From an uncultured Pelagibacteraceae bacterium (GTDB taxonomy: Bacteria; Pseudomonadota; Alphaproteobacteria; Pelagibacterales; Pelagibacteraceae), in assembly GCA_902598655.1 (NCBI GenBank), contig CACKCQ010000003.1, positions 86,133-150,132 of the forward strand: a stretch of 64,000 bases of DNA. Reading direction: 5' to 3'. Below, one piece after another: positions 22,000 to 32,105 of this stretch. The notes below the pieces were generated by a model. It did no database searches. It was not told the DNA's origin and was given only the letters and a program-made list of their open reading frames with translations. Numbering within the stretch: the stretch's first letter is position 1; the number at the start of each line of letters is the position of its first letter. The translations under genes and the position numbers were made by a program.

Positions 22000-22904
22000 A
22001 AATACAAAGTATTCAAAGAATTTCTAACTTTTTTGAATTTAATTTAAAAAATAAAACAAAAATTTATATTTATCCAAACCTCAATGGTATTGGGCTTGGG
22101 CTGTTTATTTTCTTTTGTTTTCTAATATCAGTATTTTATGAAAATAATTCTGCATTATTGATATCAATAATCATATTCTTTATTTTTTTTATCTCGATTT
22201 TTGTATCTCATCAGAATATTAATAGTTTAAATCTAAATCATAACCAAAATTTTGTTATTGAAGCTGGAAAATCTGAAATAATAAATTTACAAATTATTAA
22301 TCTGTCTAACGAAAAAAAATTAAATATTGATGTTGATTATAACAAACAGACTATAGGCAACTACAATTTTAATAAAAAAGTTAATACTGTCCGTCTAAAA
22401 TATTTCAATAAACAAAGAGGAAAATATTGTCTAGATAAAATAATACTTAAATCAATTTATCCTTTTGGTGTTATTAGAACAAAAGTTCCACTTATATCTA
22501 AATCAGAAATATATATTCACCCAACAAAAATTAGACCAAACGATAAAATATTAAATGAGTTCCAAATCAATAAACTAAAAAATGCAGATGAATTTGATGG
22601 GTTAGATGATTATAAATATGGTGATAGTTATTCCAAAATAGCTTGGAAAAAATCCTCAGGCAAGAATAAATATGTCAAAGTCTTCAGTGATGTTGAAAAG
22701 CAATCACATTTTATTTTAAACTTAAATAAATACGAAGAAATTAATTTTGAACTGTTATTAGGTTATGCTGTATATATTATACACTATTTTTTTGATAACA
22801 AAAAAAAACTTATCATAAAACATAGAAATAATGTATTTGAATTAAACAGTAGTCAAAATTCATTAAATAAAATTCTTAAATATTTGTCAAATGTTGAAAA
22901 ATAA
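21996..22904 (+). CDS. DUF58 domain membrane protein
   Basis: A 302-residue protein with two N-terminal membrane helices (about 33-75), a beta-rich middle region, and the DUF58 segment with DEFDGLDDYKYGDSYSKIAWKKSS (cf. the E-F--LR-Y--GD--R-IDWK motif of the family). The ATGA-type overlap with moxR and the 14-nt overlap with the downstream transglutaminase gene show a tightly coupled triad. Biochemical function is unknown for the family. Confidence 0.88.
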   Translation: MKIQSIQRISNFFEFNLKNKTKIYIYPNLNGIGLGLFIFFCFLISVFYENNSALLISIIIFFIFFISIFVSHQNINSLNLNHNQNFVIEAGKSEIINLQIINLSNEKKLNIDVDYNKQTIGNYNFNKKVNTVRLKYFNKQRGKYCLDKIILKSIYPFGVIRTKVPLISKSEIYIHPTKIRPNDKILNEFQINKLKNADEFDGLDDYKYGDSYSKIAWKKSSGKNKYVKVFSDVEKQSHFILNLNKYEEINFELLLGYAVYIIHYFFDNKKKLIIKHRNNVFELNSSQNSLNKILKYLSNVEK

Positions 22905-24786
22905 TTTTTTGAATATTTCATACTTAACATTTATTACTTTATTCATAAGTATCCTAAGTCTATCAAGTGACCTAATATTTAGTATTAAAATATTTTGGTT
23001 CATTTTATTTATAGTAAGTCTATTTCTATTAAAAATTAAATTAAAATTTAAAAGTTTATTAATTGGAGCTATTGCATTATCAGCGCTCTATATTCAATTA
23101 ATTTTAAATCAGTATGTAATGTCAGAAGAATTTTTTATTAATTGTCTAGGAGTATTAATTATAATTAAATTTTCAGAATTAAATGATAAAAATAATTTAC
23201 TCTCTTTTAATCTAATTTGTATTGTGATTGCAATTGCTAGTTTAATTAAAGGACAAGACATTATTAGCACACTAACATCTATAGCTTTAGTAATTTTGAT
23301 TGTTGTTAATATGTATTTAATTCAGCAAAAAGAAATTTTAGATTTAAACTTAAAAAATATATTTAAATATTTAGGTTTTGGATTAAGTATTTTTCCTTTT
23401 ATTATAATTTTTTATTTAATATTTCCCCGAGCAGAAATAAATTTTAAAATATTTGACCAATCTACAAGCTCTTTAGGTATTCCAGATACAATAAATCTTG
23501 GTTCTTTTAGTGAATTTTCAAACTCTGAAGAAGAAATATTTAAGTTGATTAATAATAATTATAAAAAAGAGGACTTATATTTTAGGGTAAAAGTATTTGA
23601 TTTTATTGAGGATAACAAATCTTGGAGACCTTCGTCTGGATATTACTTATTTAACCAATTTAAAAATTCATTAAAAATTAACGATAAACAAAATCTAAAT
23701 GAAAGTTATGAAATTATTTTAGAACCATATAAAAAGAAATGGATACCTAGTTTAAAAAATTCGAAAATAGCATCAAACTTTACAGAAATTTCTGAAGATT
23801 ACTTTAACCAAACATTTATAAGCAGAAACTTAATTGATAGAAATAAACAAGTAAGATTTGAAAAAATTAAAACAAATATTTCTTTAGGTGAAGATTTAAG
23901 AAATTACTATGTATCAACTCCAAAAAATATTTCATATAAGTTAAAGAAATGGGTTTCGGAAAATAATAATTCAACCCAAATAGAGTTTCTTAATAAAATT
24001 TATAAAAGATTTTCCAAAGGCGATTATTATTATAATTTAAATCCTCAAAATATTATTGGTAATGATTACGAAAGTTTTTTCTTTGATATCAAAGAAGGTT
24101 ATTGCGAACATTATGCTGCAACGTTTGTATTACTTGCAAGATTAGCAAATATTCCAAGTAGAATTGTTACTGGTTATTATGGAGGAGAATTAAATGATGT
24201 TGGTAATTTTTACAGCTTTAAACAAAAGGATACTCATGCCTGGGCTGAGATATGGCTTGAAGATAAAGGTTGGGTTAGAATTGATCCTACTAAAGCTATA
24301 CCTGATGAAAATGTTAAAAATACACTAAATAATGTAATTAATTATGAAGATTTAAATTCAAAGAGTTTATTTTCTTCAAAATATTTTCAAAGAATATCCT
24401 ATTATTTTAGTTATGTTGATTTCATTTGGACTAAACATTTGCTGTCATATGATAACGAAGAAAGGAAAAATTTTATCAAAAATATATTAAATTTTAATTT
24501 TTCAAAAATATTTGTTTGGATCTTTGCTCCAATTATATTCTTTATTTTGATAAAAATAATTTTCTATATTAATAGTAAGAACTTAATGAAATTATATTTA
24601 TATTTGCTTCTAATAGGAAAAAAAAAAAAATTAGGAATATTAAAATCAGATACTTTAGAAGAAACTTTTAATAAATTTAATGAAAACGAAAAAATTAAAT
24701 ATAGACAATTTTTTCAAGCTTACGAAATTAACAAATATTCTAGAAAAAATTTTAGTATTATTGAAACTTTAAGATTAATTTTCTAA
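22891..24786 (+). CDS. TgpA-like transglutaminase-domain membrane protein
   Basis: A 631-residue protein: five or six N-terminal membrane helices (DUF3488-type, about 5-180), a periplasmic transglutaminase-like domain with catalytic Cys in KEGYCEHYAATFVLLARLANIPSRIVTGYYGGE, His in DTHAWAEIW and Asp in RIDPTKA, then a further membrane helix (about 545-565) and a short cytoplasmic tail. This matches Pseudomonas TgpA, a periplasmic transglutaminase-fold protein. A run of 13 A at 24618-24630 encodes a Lys stretch just after the last helix. The 3' end overlaps the convergent autotransporter-like gene by 12 nt. Confidence 0.9.
   Translation: MLKNNFLNISYLTFITLFISILSLSSDLIFSIKIFWFILFIVSLFLLKIKLKFKSLLIGAIALSALYIQLILNQYVMSEEFFINCLGVLIIIKFSELNDKNNLLSFNLICIVIAIASLIKGQDIISTLTSIALVILIVVNMYLIQQKEILDLNLKNIFKYLGFGLSIFPFIIIFYLIFPRAEINFKIFDQSTSSLGIPDTINLGSFSEFSNSEEEIFKLINNNYKKEDLYFRVKVFDFIEDNKSWRPSSGYYLFNQFKNSLKINDKQNLNESYEIILEPYKKKWIPSLKNSKIASNFTEISEDYFNQTFISRNLIDRNKQVRFEKIKTNISLGEDLRNYYVSTPKNISYKLKKWVSENNNSTQIEFLNKIYKRFSKGDYYYNLNPQNIIGNDYESFFFDIKEGYCEHYAATFVLLARLANIPSRIVTGYYGGELNDVGNFYSFKQKDTHAWAEIWLEDKGWVRIDPTKAIPDENVKNTLNNVINYEDLNSKSLFSSKYFQRISYYFSYVDFIWTKHLLSYDNEERKNFIKNILNFNFSKIFVWIFAPIIFFILIKIIFYINSKNLMKLYLYLLLIGKKKKLGILKSDTLEETFNKFNENEKIKYRQFFQAYEINKYSRKNFSIIETLRLIF
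24618..24630. repeat. Homopolymer run of 13 A in the tgpA-like gene
   Basis: Thirteen consecutive A bases encode the end of a Gly codon and four Lys codons. It is the longest homopolymer I noticed inside a coding sequence here. Such tracts are prone to replication or transcriptional slippage; a shift would replace only the last about 51 residues (cytoplasmic tail). Confidence 0.85.
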
Positions 24787-27372
24787 TAAAAGATTTCTTT
24801 CAGTTCTAAGTTTATTATTTTCTTTAATTAATTGAATAATCATATCTTTCATTATTCTGTTTTCTTCTACTGCTTGCCCTGTAATTTTCGCCAATCTTTC
24901 ATTTTCCCTAGCTAATTGTAGTTGATCAAATAAACTTTCAAGCTCAGGATCAATAGGAAGACCTTGTATCTTTTTGCTTATATTGTTTTGGATCTTTTTC
25001 GTCAAAGAAACATTTATCTTACTATCTTTAAGTCCATTTTGTTCATTAAACTCTAGATTAAAGTTTAGGCCGAAATTATCAGTATTTTTGCTAATATTTA
25101 AACCAGCTTTTACTGCTAGATCATCAGACATGTAATGATCCATATCTTTTCTCTCACCGTCAGCAGTAATTTCAACTTTATTGCTTACGGTTTGATTTAA
25201 AGATAAGCCTGTATAAGGTTTAAGCACAAAACCGTTCTTAAAAGACTTGGAGTATTCAACATTAAAACCTGCTGATAGAACTTGATCCACTGCATCATCA
25301 ACAGAAAGATCTCCATCAGTAAATGATGATAAATAAGTAGGAAGTCTTCTTAGGCCATATTTTCCATCTACTTCAATATTTAAAATTTGACTATCATTAA
25401 TATTTATATCTTTGGATGCTGTGTAATTTACACCAGCAAATTGACCTAGATTTTCTTTGGAAATTGTTTGTTGTGTTTCAGTTTCAAGATCTAAATATTT
25501 ATTTTGAGTTAATCCAAAAATTGAAACTACAGAAAATTTAAATTTCTCGTAATCAATATCTTTTTTTAAACCAATAGCTAAATTTTCACTATCTATTACT
25601 TCTCCATTATTAAATTTTGCTTGCTGACTAGAATAACTTAAAAACGGTGTAAAATTATCATTTTCAATTTTAAAATCTCCGGTAACTCCTGTTGTTTCAT
25701 TTTTATAAATATTGTCTCTTTTCTTTACAGAATAATATCCACTAGATTTTTTTTCTTCTGAAACCGAACTGAAAATATCATTTAAATTAGATAAAAATAT
25801 TTCAGATCGATATTTTTTATTATGGCTATCAATATCTAAATCTTCACCATAAACATATAAGAAACCATTAGTTTCCGAATTATCAGCATCTGGATCACTG
25901 TTACTATCTAATATTTCATAGGTATCGTTTCCACAAAGATTATTTGTGACAACCATATTTGTTTTGTTATGGATTTCTATTTTTTGATCTTTTGAAATAC
26001 TACAATCTAATGTCATTGTCGTAGTTGAATCTTTTAAATCAATCTCACCTTCATACGAACCTTCACCTTTTGTAACAATATCTATACCTGTACTAGAAGA
26101 GTTAAGAACAACTAAAGAATTATCAGATCCAGAAATTGTACCATAATTATTTATCGTAATATTAAACATTGGGAAGGCATTTTTTCCAATACCAATTCCA
26201 TCTGCCAAAGAACCTGATGTTGCACTAATCGTGCCATAATTGTTTAAAGTATTATTTACTCTGTTGGTTCCATTATTTTCATACACTAGTCCATATCCTG
26301 AATTAGAGCTTGCAGAAATGGTTCCATGATTTGTTATCGTAGAATTATCTACATTTGAAGATTGCATTCCATGATCAACCCCAGATATAGTCCCAGTATT
26401 AGTAACAACGGTCCCGTCGGATGAACTTATGTTTAAACCTGAATTATCAGCAGTGGCAGTTATTGTTCCAGAATTTGTTATACTTATATTATCCCCGGCT
26501 GAAATTACTACAGCGTTATTTCCAGATGTCATTGTCCCGGTGTTGTTAAAAGTAACATCCGAGCATGTTTTACAGTAAAATGCACTTTTATCAGTTGCAG
26601 TTATTGTTCCATGATTAGTAAAATTAATATCTTCAGATTGTTCAGTATTAACTGCGTGTCTGTCGGCACTTTCAATTGTACCTCCCTGATAATTAATAAA
26701 TTCAAAATCAACTAAATGAAAACCTTTAATCGGACTATCGCCTTCATCTGTTGTTTTAATAATTCCACCGTCATAGTTATAAATTTTAATACCTTTGCTC
26801 CTGTGATTACCTGAGGCTCCTGAACCTAACCAAATTGTTTCATGAGTAGAGGTAATGGTACCATGATTGTGTAGTGTGAGACCAACACCATTAGATTGAC
26901 CAGATAAATCTGAATGGCAATTAGTACCATTAAAATGACAGTTACCAACGTTTTTTCCATAAATTGCAGTATTCCCGTCAGCACTTATCGTTGCTCCTGT
27001 ATTATTAGTAATTACAACATTTTCTGCATAATTTAATATTATACCATACTTATTATCTGAGTTGATTGTTCCGTTATTTGTAATTGTAGTATTCAAAGAT
27101 GACTCAGCATTTATTGCGATTTGTTTGTTAGTTCCATCCTCTGTTTGAATTGTTCCATCATTAGTAATTTGAACTCCACTTATATCTTCGAGATCAACTG
27201 CCTTATTATCGTTGTAAGTAATTGACCCAGCAGAAGTAACATTTAAAATATCATCATCTGCACATGCCAGTTGGTTTGTTGATGCGCTTGCAATAGTTGT
27301 TAAACAAGGACCGGCATAACTTACTGATCCAAACAAAAAAAAGAATATTAAACTGAATAAAATTTTTTTCAT
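24775..27372 (-). CDS. Autotransporter-like surface protein with beta-helix passenger and C-terminal coiled coil
   Basis: An 865-residue protein with a signal peptide (cleavage near SYAG). Residues about 45-460 are many imperfect copies of an approx. 20-residue unit of the form ITNxGTIxxxxxxAIxxxx, a right-handed beta-helix pattern. About 580-802 alternates amphipathic strands like an autotransporter barrel and ends in KINVSLTKKI. Unusually a 63-residue helical, heptad-like tail (803-865) follows the last strand, where normal autotransporters stop. The gene starts 13 nt behind pilY1 on the same strand, suggesting co-expression with the pilus. I assign the class from architecture, not from a named family. 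Confidence 0.75.
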   Translation of the reverse strand: MKKILFSLIFFFLFGSVSYAGPCLTTIASASTNQLACADDDILNVTSAGSITYNDNKAVDLEDISGVQITNDGTIQTEDGTNKQIAINAESSLNTTITNNGTINSDNKYGIILNYAENVVITNNTGATISADGNTAIYGKNVGNCHFNGTNCHSDLSGQSNGVGLTLHNHGTITSTHETIWLGSGASGNHRSKGIKIYNYDGGIIKTTDEGDSPIKGFHLVDFEFINYQGGTIESADRHAVNTEQSEDINFTNHGTITATDKSAFYCKTCSDVTFNNTGTMTSGNNAVVISAGDNISITNSGTITATADNSGLNISSSDGTVVTNTGTISGVDHGMQSSNVDNSTITNHGTISASSNSGYGLVYENNGTNRVNNTLNNYGTISATSGSLADGIGIGKNAFPMFNITINNYGTISGSDNSLVVLNSSSTGIDIVTKGEGSYEGEIDLKDSTTTMTLDCSISKDQKIEIHNKTNMVVTNNLCGNDTYEILDSNSDPDADNSETNGFLYVYGEDLDIDSHNKKYRSEIFLSNLNDIFSSVSEEKKSSGYYSVKKRDNIYKNETTGVTGDFKIENDNFTPFLSYSSQQAKFNNGEVIDSENLAIGLKKDIDYEKFKFSVVSIFGLTQNKYLDLETETQQTISKENLGQFAGVNYTASKDININDSQILNIEVDGKYGLRRLPTYLSSFTDGDLSVDDAVDQVLSAGFNVEYSKSFKNGFVLKPYTGLSLNQTVSNKVEITADGERKDMDHYMSDDLAVKAGLNISKNTDNFGLNFNLEFNEQNGLKDSKINVSLTKKIQNNISKKIQGLPIDPELESLFDQLQLARENERLAKITGQAVEENRIMKDMIIQLIKENNKLRTERNLLLEN

Positions 27373-27385
27373 CCTTTAAGGATTA

Positions 27386-30300
27386 TTAGTAATTATGTCT
27401 CCAAGAACTTCTAAAGATATTTGTATCACCGCTAACTGTTTCTATTTGTACAAGATCTTTTTTATTTGGATCCAATGATTGACCTGCAAGATTAGCAAAA
27501 GCTTTATCAGCAAAGAATACAATTTTTGATAGTACCCCCTGACCAACATATCCACATTTATTAGAATTATTTGTATTTATACCACCAAGTAAAGATGATG
27601 TGTTTTGTCCACATTCATCATCTACAGCACATATATATGCATTTCCAAGACTACATTTATTTTTGGATTTTGTTGGTTCATAAATTGGATAATAAGCATA
27701 TCCTTTATAAACAGATGGTTCTGCTGTTATTTTAGCAGAGTTTTTTAGTTTTATGAACCACCCTTCTTTTGTTTGATCTAAACAAGCAGCACCTGGCATA
27801 TTACCAGTAGTATTTTCACAATCACTTAGCTTGTTTGCTTGTAATGGTTTTCCAATATCTTTATAGAATGGAAAATGTTTATCTCTAATACCTAGTAATA
27901 AATTATCATTTGTCGTGCTAGTATCATTTATTCTCTCGTAGTCACCTGTACCAGCAAATAACCATAGTTGATTTGTATCTTTTCCAATAGTTGCATCCAT
28001 TGAATGATACATATATCTTCCATTCTGTTTAGTAGATTCAGCGATAAATAATGTTGTGCTATCGAATATTTTTATGTTTTTTAAATCTGAGTCTTGTCTC
28101 ATGTTTGAAAGATTAAATTTTGTAATTTTTCCCTCAAGATCAGGAAGATACAATAATGCTCCACTAAAGTTAACGCCTATAGCTGTATCTGGAGTTATTA
28201 ATACAGGTGATCCTGGTGTTGAGTTTACTATCCCATTACCTGAGATATCATCAATTTCTATGACCTTATAAATGCTTCCTGGATTTAATGTGTCTTCTAA
28301 ATTTATAATAGTAAGATTTGAACCTACACCTTGATTTTGTGTTCCGTACCCACCACCCATTGCTGCAACATATATGTCATCCATAATATCATTATCGCCC
28401 TCACCTTTATTTGGAATTCTGAAAATTCTTGGTTCTGACCATGTTTCACCAAGTCTACTATAATCATAGGCTTGATCGGGTGGTTGAACTCCAGTTTGTA
28501 ATGAACCAGCTGTTATTCTTATACCTACTTGTGACGAGTTTTGTTTGTCTGTTGCTGAATACTGTATTGAATCTTGAAATACAATTTCAGTCTCTCCAGA
28601 ACTTGAATTAGTTCTTAAGCTCCAATTTGTAATTTTAGAACCATCTTTAATAATTGTTAAATCATTTTGCGTAACTCCTCTTATAGGAAAAGTCCAAATT
28701 TTTCCTGTATAGCAATAAGCCGTAGTATCAGATTTACATATCTCTTTGCTTGAATCTAATCCATTACCATTATAATCATCATTCCAATTATCAGTAACCT
28801 GAATAGACTCACCTAAAGCTGCTAAAGAATAAGTTGTTGGTATATAATCATGGACTGCTACGTTTTGCGTATGATCCATTCTATAAACTTTATTATTTAT
28901 AATATCATTATATATTGAGTATAAATGTTCAGGTTTATCAGGGTCAGTAACATCTAAAACACTGTATCCCGCACCGCCTCTTCCATAAGGAACAAATAAA
29001 ATTGTGTGCCATCCTTTTGAATTTTTAAGAGGGCTTTTAAAATACATATCATGAACTACAATTGATCCATCAACACCAAACATTGCATTAGTTCCACCTT
29101 TTGACATATTTAAGCTGGCGTTCATAACTTTTGGAAGATTAGGAGCTATTAAAGGAGGCACAAATCCCCAAATTTCTTTACCAGTAGATGCATCAAATGC
29201 ATGCAGAATTCCGCTATTCGAACCAGCATATATTATTTCTTTTCTTTGCTCGTATTGTTGAGCGAATGCTTCATAATTATTTACTTGTCTAAAATAAGCT
29301 TCTTGATTGATAGAGGTAAAAGATGTTTCTGCTGAAGGAGGGCCAACCACAACTAGTTGCGAGTGATAAATATCACCTAAAGGGTTGTCTCTTTTTTCTG
29401 TTAAATTACAATCTCCATCGTAGTCAAAGTAATCTTGACCTCTTATAAAATTTATTAATCCATTTAAATCGTCTGCAATACCATCAACTACGCCAGGTGA
29501 ATTTGCACATCTTCTATTATTTGTTGATCCGTCAGAGTTATTACTATCTTTATGATAATCTATAATATCTTGATCATATATTTGCATTAAATTTCCAACA
29601 TTAGTTGCATTTGATACAGAAAAATTATTATAACCAAGCCTGTAATCACTTCCTGGAACAGCGCTCCAAATTTTTCTTGAATTAGGGTCTGGCATTACAT
29701 CAGCTGCAGACCAATTATTCTTATCTTTAGTATCAAGTGAACCATCTGGATTAATTTTTGTTCTCGTTATCGTTCCTGCCCACTCTTTATTTTGTCTATA
29801 ATCAAATTGCGCTTGGAACATTGATCCACCTTTTTCAAGAGTTGCAGTAATAGATGGAGCTGTAAACGAAAGTTTGGATGCTATAATTTGTGATATGGCT
29901 GCCTTTAATTGAACTTTTAAGGATGCTGCAGTTGTTGCAACGATTGCTTTATCTGTTCCACCTGCTTTTGCAAGTTCATTAAAATATCTCATCCCTCTAC
30001 TGCTAATTCCGGTTCCAAATGCTACAGTAAAAGTTTTAATTTTGTGGTTTTGCCTTAGACTTCTTGCTGTTCTAAGAGCATTACCATGGTTATACCAATC
30101 TCCATCTCCTATGACTAAAACGTAACTATTTTGACATGGAGAATTTTTATCTACTGGAGATAAACTGCCATGTGTATAATATTGTTCGGCAATTCGCATA
30201 AATGCCATTGCATCAGTTCCACCACCTGGATTTACCCCACTAATCATGTTTTCAATATCTTTTGCACCACCTTTGTAGATCGGTACTTTTAAACAATTGG

Positions 30301-31516
30301 CACTTGAACAAGGCGAGGCCCTACCAACACCTTGAAATATATCTCCACCACTCCAACTACTAAACCCGGAACGTCCAGCAGCCCATTTAGCAAAACCAAA
30401 ATTAACACCCGAGGTTAATGAAGAGTCTGTTACTATCGATCTAATCGCAGCTTGAGCTGCTTGCATTCTAGTTGTAGGAGCTCCTCCAAAATTTTTAACC
30501 CAAGTTCCACTTGAATCAAATATTTGAACTGATCCTTTGTTTAAATCTGCAGCAATTAATCTATTGTTTGCCTGATCCCAGCCAAGACCCCAAGGATAAT
30601 AAAAGTATGTTCTTGAAGCTGTTGAATTTGATCTACTTCTGCTTCCAAAAGTTTGATTTATCGTTACTCCAGTAAAGCTACTATTAAAAGTTAACTTTTG
30701 CATTCGACTTGCTGTCCAAGATAAAGTCCAAAGTTCATTATTATTATTTGGATTGAACTGTAAACCTACATAATATCCTGCTCGATATGTAATTGCTCTT
30801 CCAGAAGTATTCGGACATCTGGAACCACTTCCTGATAAACTATGAACATATAAATAATTTTGTCTTGCATATACAATACGACTACCTGAAATCGCTGAAC
30901 CAAAAGCATATGCTTGATTGTAATTATAACTACAGTTACTCATTGAACCAGTTCTAAGATTTATAGTTTTGTATCCTCTATTACCTCCCACATATAAATA
31001 ACCAGTGCTTTGGTCTATCGTCATATTGTATGGATAAAAACCTAGATTATACCTTTTTAAACATCTTCCATCACTTGCTCTAATAGCTACTACTGCTCTT
31101 TCATAATACGCAGTGGTATAATAAACGTCATTATATGTTTCTCCACTATATGAATAAGATGTTCTGCAATTTCGATTACCTTCAAACCTGGCGTTTCCTT
31201 TTCCTGATACTCCTCTGTTACCAAATCCAGTATCAAAAGTTCCTGAGCCATAAACAAATTTTTTAACTCCATCTCTATTATATTGAGACACTAAAATATC
31301 GCCGTTACTATCAGCATCAGCATCATAAGGATACCTCATACTTGCTGTACCACCACTCATTCTCCATCCCATACTTCCTGATTTATCCAACATTAACAGT
31401 ACGTTTGCTGGCACATCTCCTATTCCTGATCCAGGTGGTAATGCTTTTGAAAAAGCATTGTTAACAAATGAAAATAAAATAATAGTAACTAATAAAAATA
31501 ATTTTTTTAATTTCAT
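27386..31516 (-). CDS. pilY1: PilY1-type pilus tip adhesin with a propeller inserted in its VWA domain
   Basis: A 1376-residue secreted protein (signal peptide about 23 residues). The MIDAS motif DKSGS (44-48) opens a VWA domain, but residues about 54-345 then form an NHL-like propeller (RYPYDADADSNGDILVSQYN; GLGWDQANNRLIAADLNKGS) before the VWA fold resumes at TTRMQAAQAAIRSIV (about 348). The C-terminal two thirds is the PilC/PilY1 beta-propeller, with GILHAFDASTGKEIWGFVPP and an Asp-rich loop, DDYNGNGLD, resembling the calcium site of Pseudomonas PilY1. PilY1 sits at the pilus tip with minor pilins and antagonises retraction. The neighbouring minor pilins confirm context; the insertion is unusual. 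Confidence 0.9.
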   Translation of the reverse strand: MKLKKLFLLVTIILFSFVNNAFSKALPPGSGIGDVPANVLLMLDKSGSMGWRMSGGTASMRYPYDADADSNGDILVSQYNRDGVKKFVYGSGTFDTGFGNRGVSGKGNARFEGNRNCRTSYSYSGETYNDVYYTTAYYERAVVAIRASDGRCLKRYNLGFYPYNMTIDQSTGYLYVGGNRGYKTINLRTGSMSNCSYNYNQAYAFGSAISGSRIVYARQNYLYVHSLSGSGSRCPNTSGRAITYRAGYYVGLQFNPNNNNELWTLSWTASRMQKLTFNSSFTGVTINQTFGSRSRSNSTASRTYFYYPWGLGWDQANNRLIAADLNKGSVQIFDSSGTWVKNFGGAPTTRMQAAQAAIRSIVTDSSLTSGVNFGFAKWAAGRSGFSSWSGGDIFQGVGRASPCSSANCLKVPIYKGGAKDIENMISGVNPGGGTDAMAFMRIAEQYYTHGSLSPVDKNSPCQNSYVLVIGDGDWYNHGNALRTARSLRQNHKIKTFTVAFGTGISSRGMRYFNELAKAGGTDKAIVATTAASLKVQLKAAISQIIASKLSFTAPSITATLEKGGSMFQAQFDYRQNKEWAGTITRTKINPDGSLDTKDKNNWSAADVMPDPNSRKIWSAVPGSDYRLGYNNFSVSNATNVGNLMQIYDQDIIDYHKDSNNSDGSTNNRRCANSPGVVDGIADDLNGLINFIRGQDYFDYDGDCNLTEKRDNPLGDIYHSQLVVVGPPSAETSFTSINQEAYFRQVNNYEAFAQQYEQRKEIIYAGSNSGILHAFDASTGKEIWGFVPPLIAPNLPKVMNASLNMSKGGTNAMFGVDGSIVVHDMYFKSPLKNSKGWHTILFVPYGRGGAGYSVLDVTDPDKPEHLYSIYNDIINNKVYRMDHTQNVAVHDYIPTTYSLAALGESIQVTDNWNDDYNGNGLDSSKEICKSDTTAYCYTGKIWTFPIRGVTQNDLTIIKDGSKITNWSLRTNSSSGETEIVFQDSIQYSATDKQNSSQVGIRITAGSLQTGVQPPDQAYDYSRLGETWSEPRIFRIPNKGEGDNDIMDDIYVAAMGGGYGTQNQGVGSNLTIINLEDTLNPGSIYKVIEIDDISGNGIVNSTPGSPVLITPDTAIGVNFSGALLYLPDLEGKITKFNLSNMRQDSDLKNIKIFDSTTLFIAESTKQNGRYMYHSMDATIGKDTNQLWLFAGTGDYERINDTSTTNDNLLLGIRDKHFPFYKDIGKPLQANKLSDCENTTGNMPGAACLDQTKEGWFIKLKNSAKITAEPSVYKGYAYYPIYEPTKSKNKCSLGNAYICAVDDECGQNTSSLLGGINTNNSNKCGYVGQGVLSKIVFFADKAFANLAGQSLDPNKKDLVQIETVSGDTNIFRSSWRHNY

Positions 31517-32052
31517 TGTTCAGCCTTAAATTGTTGTTCTTCAATATTTCGCATGTAATCCATAAGTTTGGTATCTAGCTCAGGATTTGAGATGTAAATT
31601 TGTTCATCCATAATACCATCATCATTTGGTATTCTTCCATAAACGTAAAATTCGTTATTTTTATCTATCACCTCATAACCAGTATATGAACGTGGATTAT
31701 CAGGTGTTTCAAAATCTCCGAAATTTTTTTTAAAATAATTCATCATTATTAAACTTTCAGAAACTAAATTCCTGTCATCATTTAATGCAATCAGATTTAT
31801 CGCAACAAGTTCATCTTTTAAAAATTTATACTCAATTGCTACCTCTTTTAATTTTTGATCTGGGCATATATCATCAGCTAATATCCCATATACATCAAAA
31901 TCCTCATACTCTAAGGGTAGTGGTGGTCCAGTGAGTTCCAAGCTTTCAAATGCTTTTCTTTTTACTCCGAGTTCTACTTTAAAGTCGCAAGCAGAATATG
32001 CATGCACAATAGATAATGAAAATATAATTAATATTTTAGTTACTAATTTCAT
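31513..32052 (-). CDS. Unknown secreted protein between pilX and pilY1
   Basis: A 179-residue protein with a signal peptide (about 20 residues, cleavage near YSAC) and a mixed, acidic mature part. There is no prepilin motif, so it is not a pilin. Two Cys (mature residue 1 and CPDQ near 58) could form a disulfide. It lies in the minor-pilin operon, 53 nt after pilX and overlapping the pilY1 start by 4 nt, so translation is coupled to pilY1. A helper for PilY1 secretion or tip assembly is plausible but only inferred. I recognise no family. Confidence 0.75.
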   Translation of the reverse strand: MKLVTKILIIFSLSIVHAYSACDFKVELGVKRKAFESLELTGPPLPLEYEDFDVYGILADDICPDQKLKEVAIEYKFLKDELVAINLIALNDDRNLVSESLIMMNYFKKNFGDFETPDNPRSYTGYEVIDKNNEFYVYGRIPNDDGIMDEQIYISNPELDTKLMDYMRNIEEQQFKAEQ

Positions 32053-32105
32053 ATTAAATATAAAGTTATATATACTATATAATTAACAGTTATATGATGA
32101 CATAT

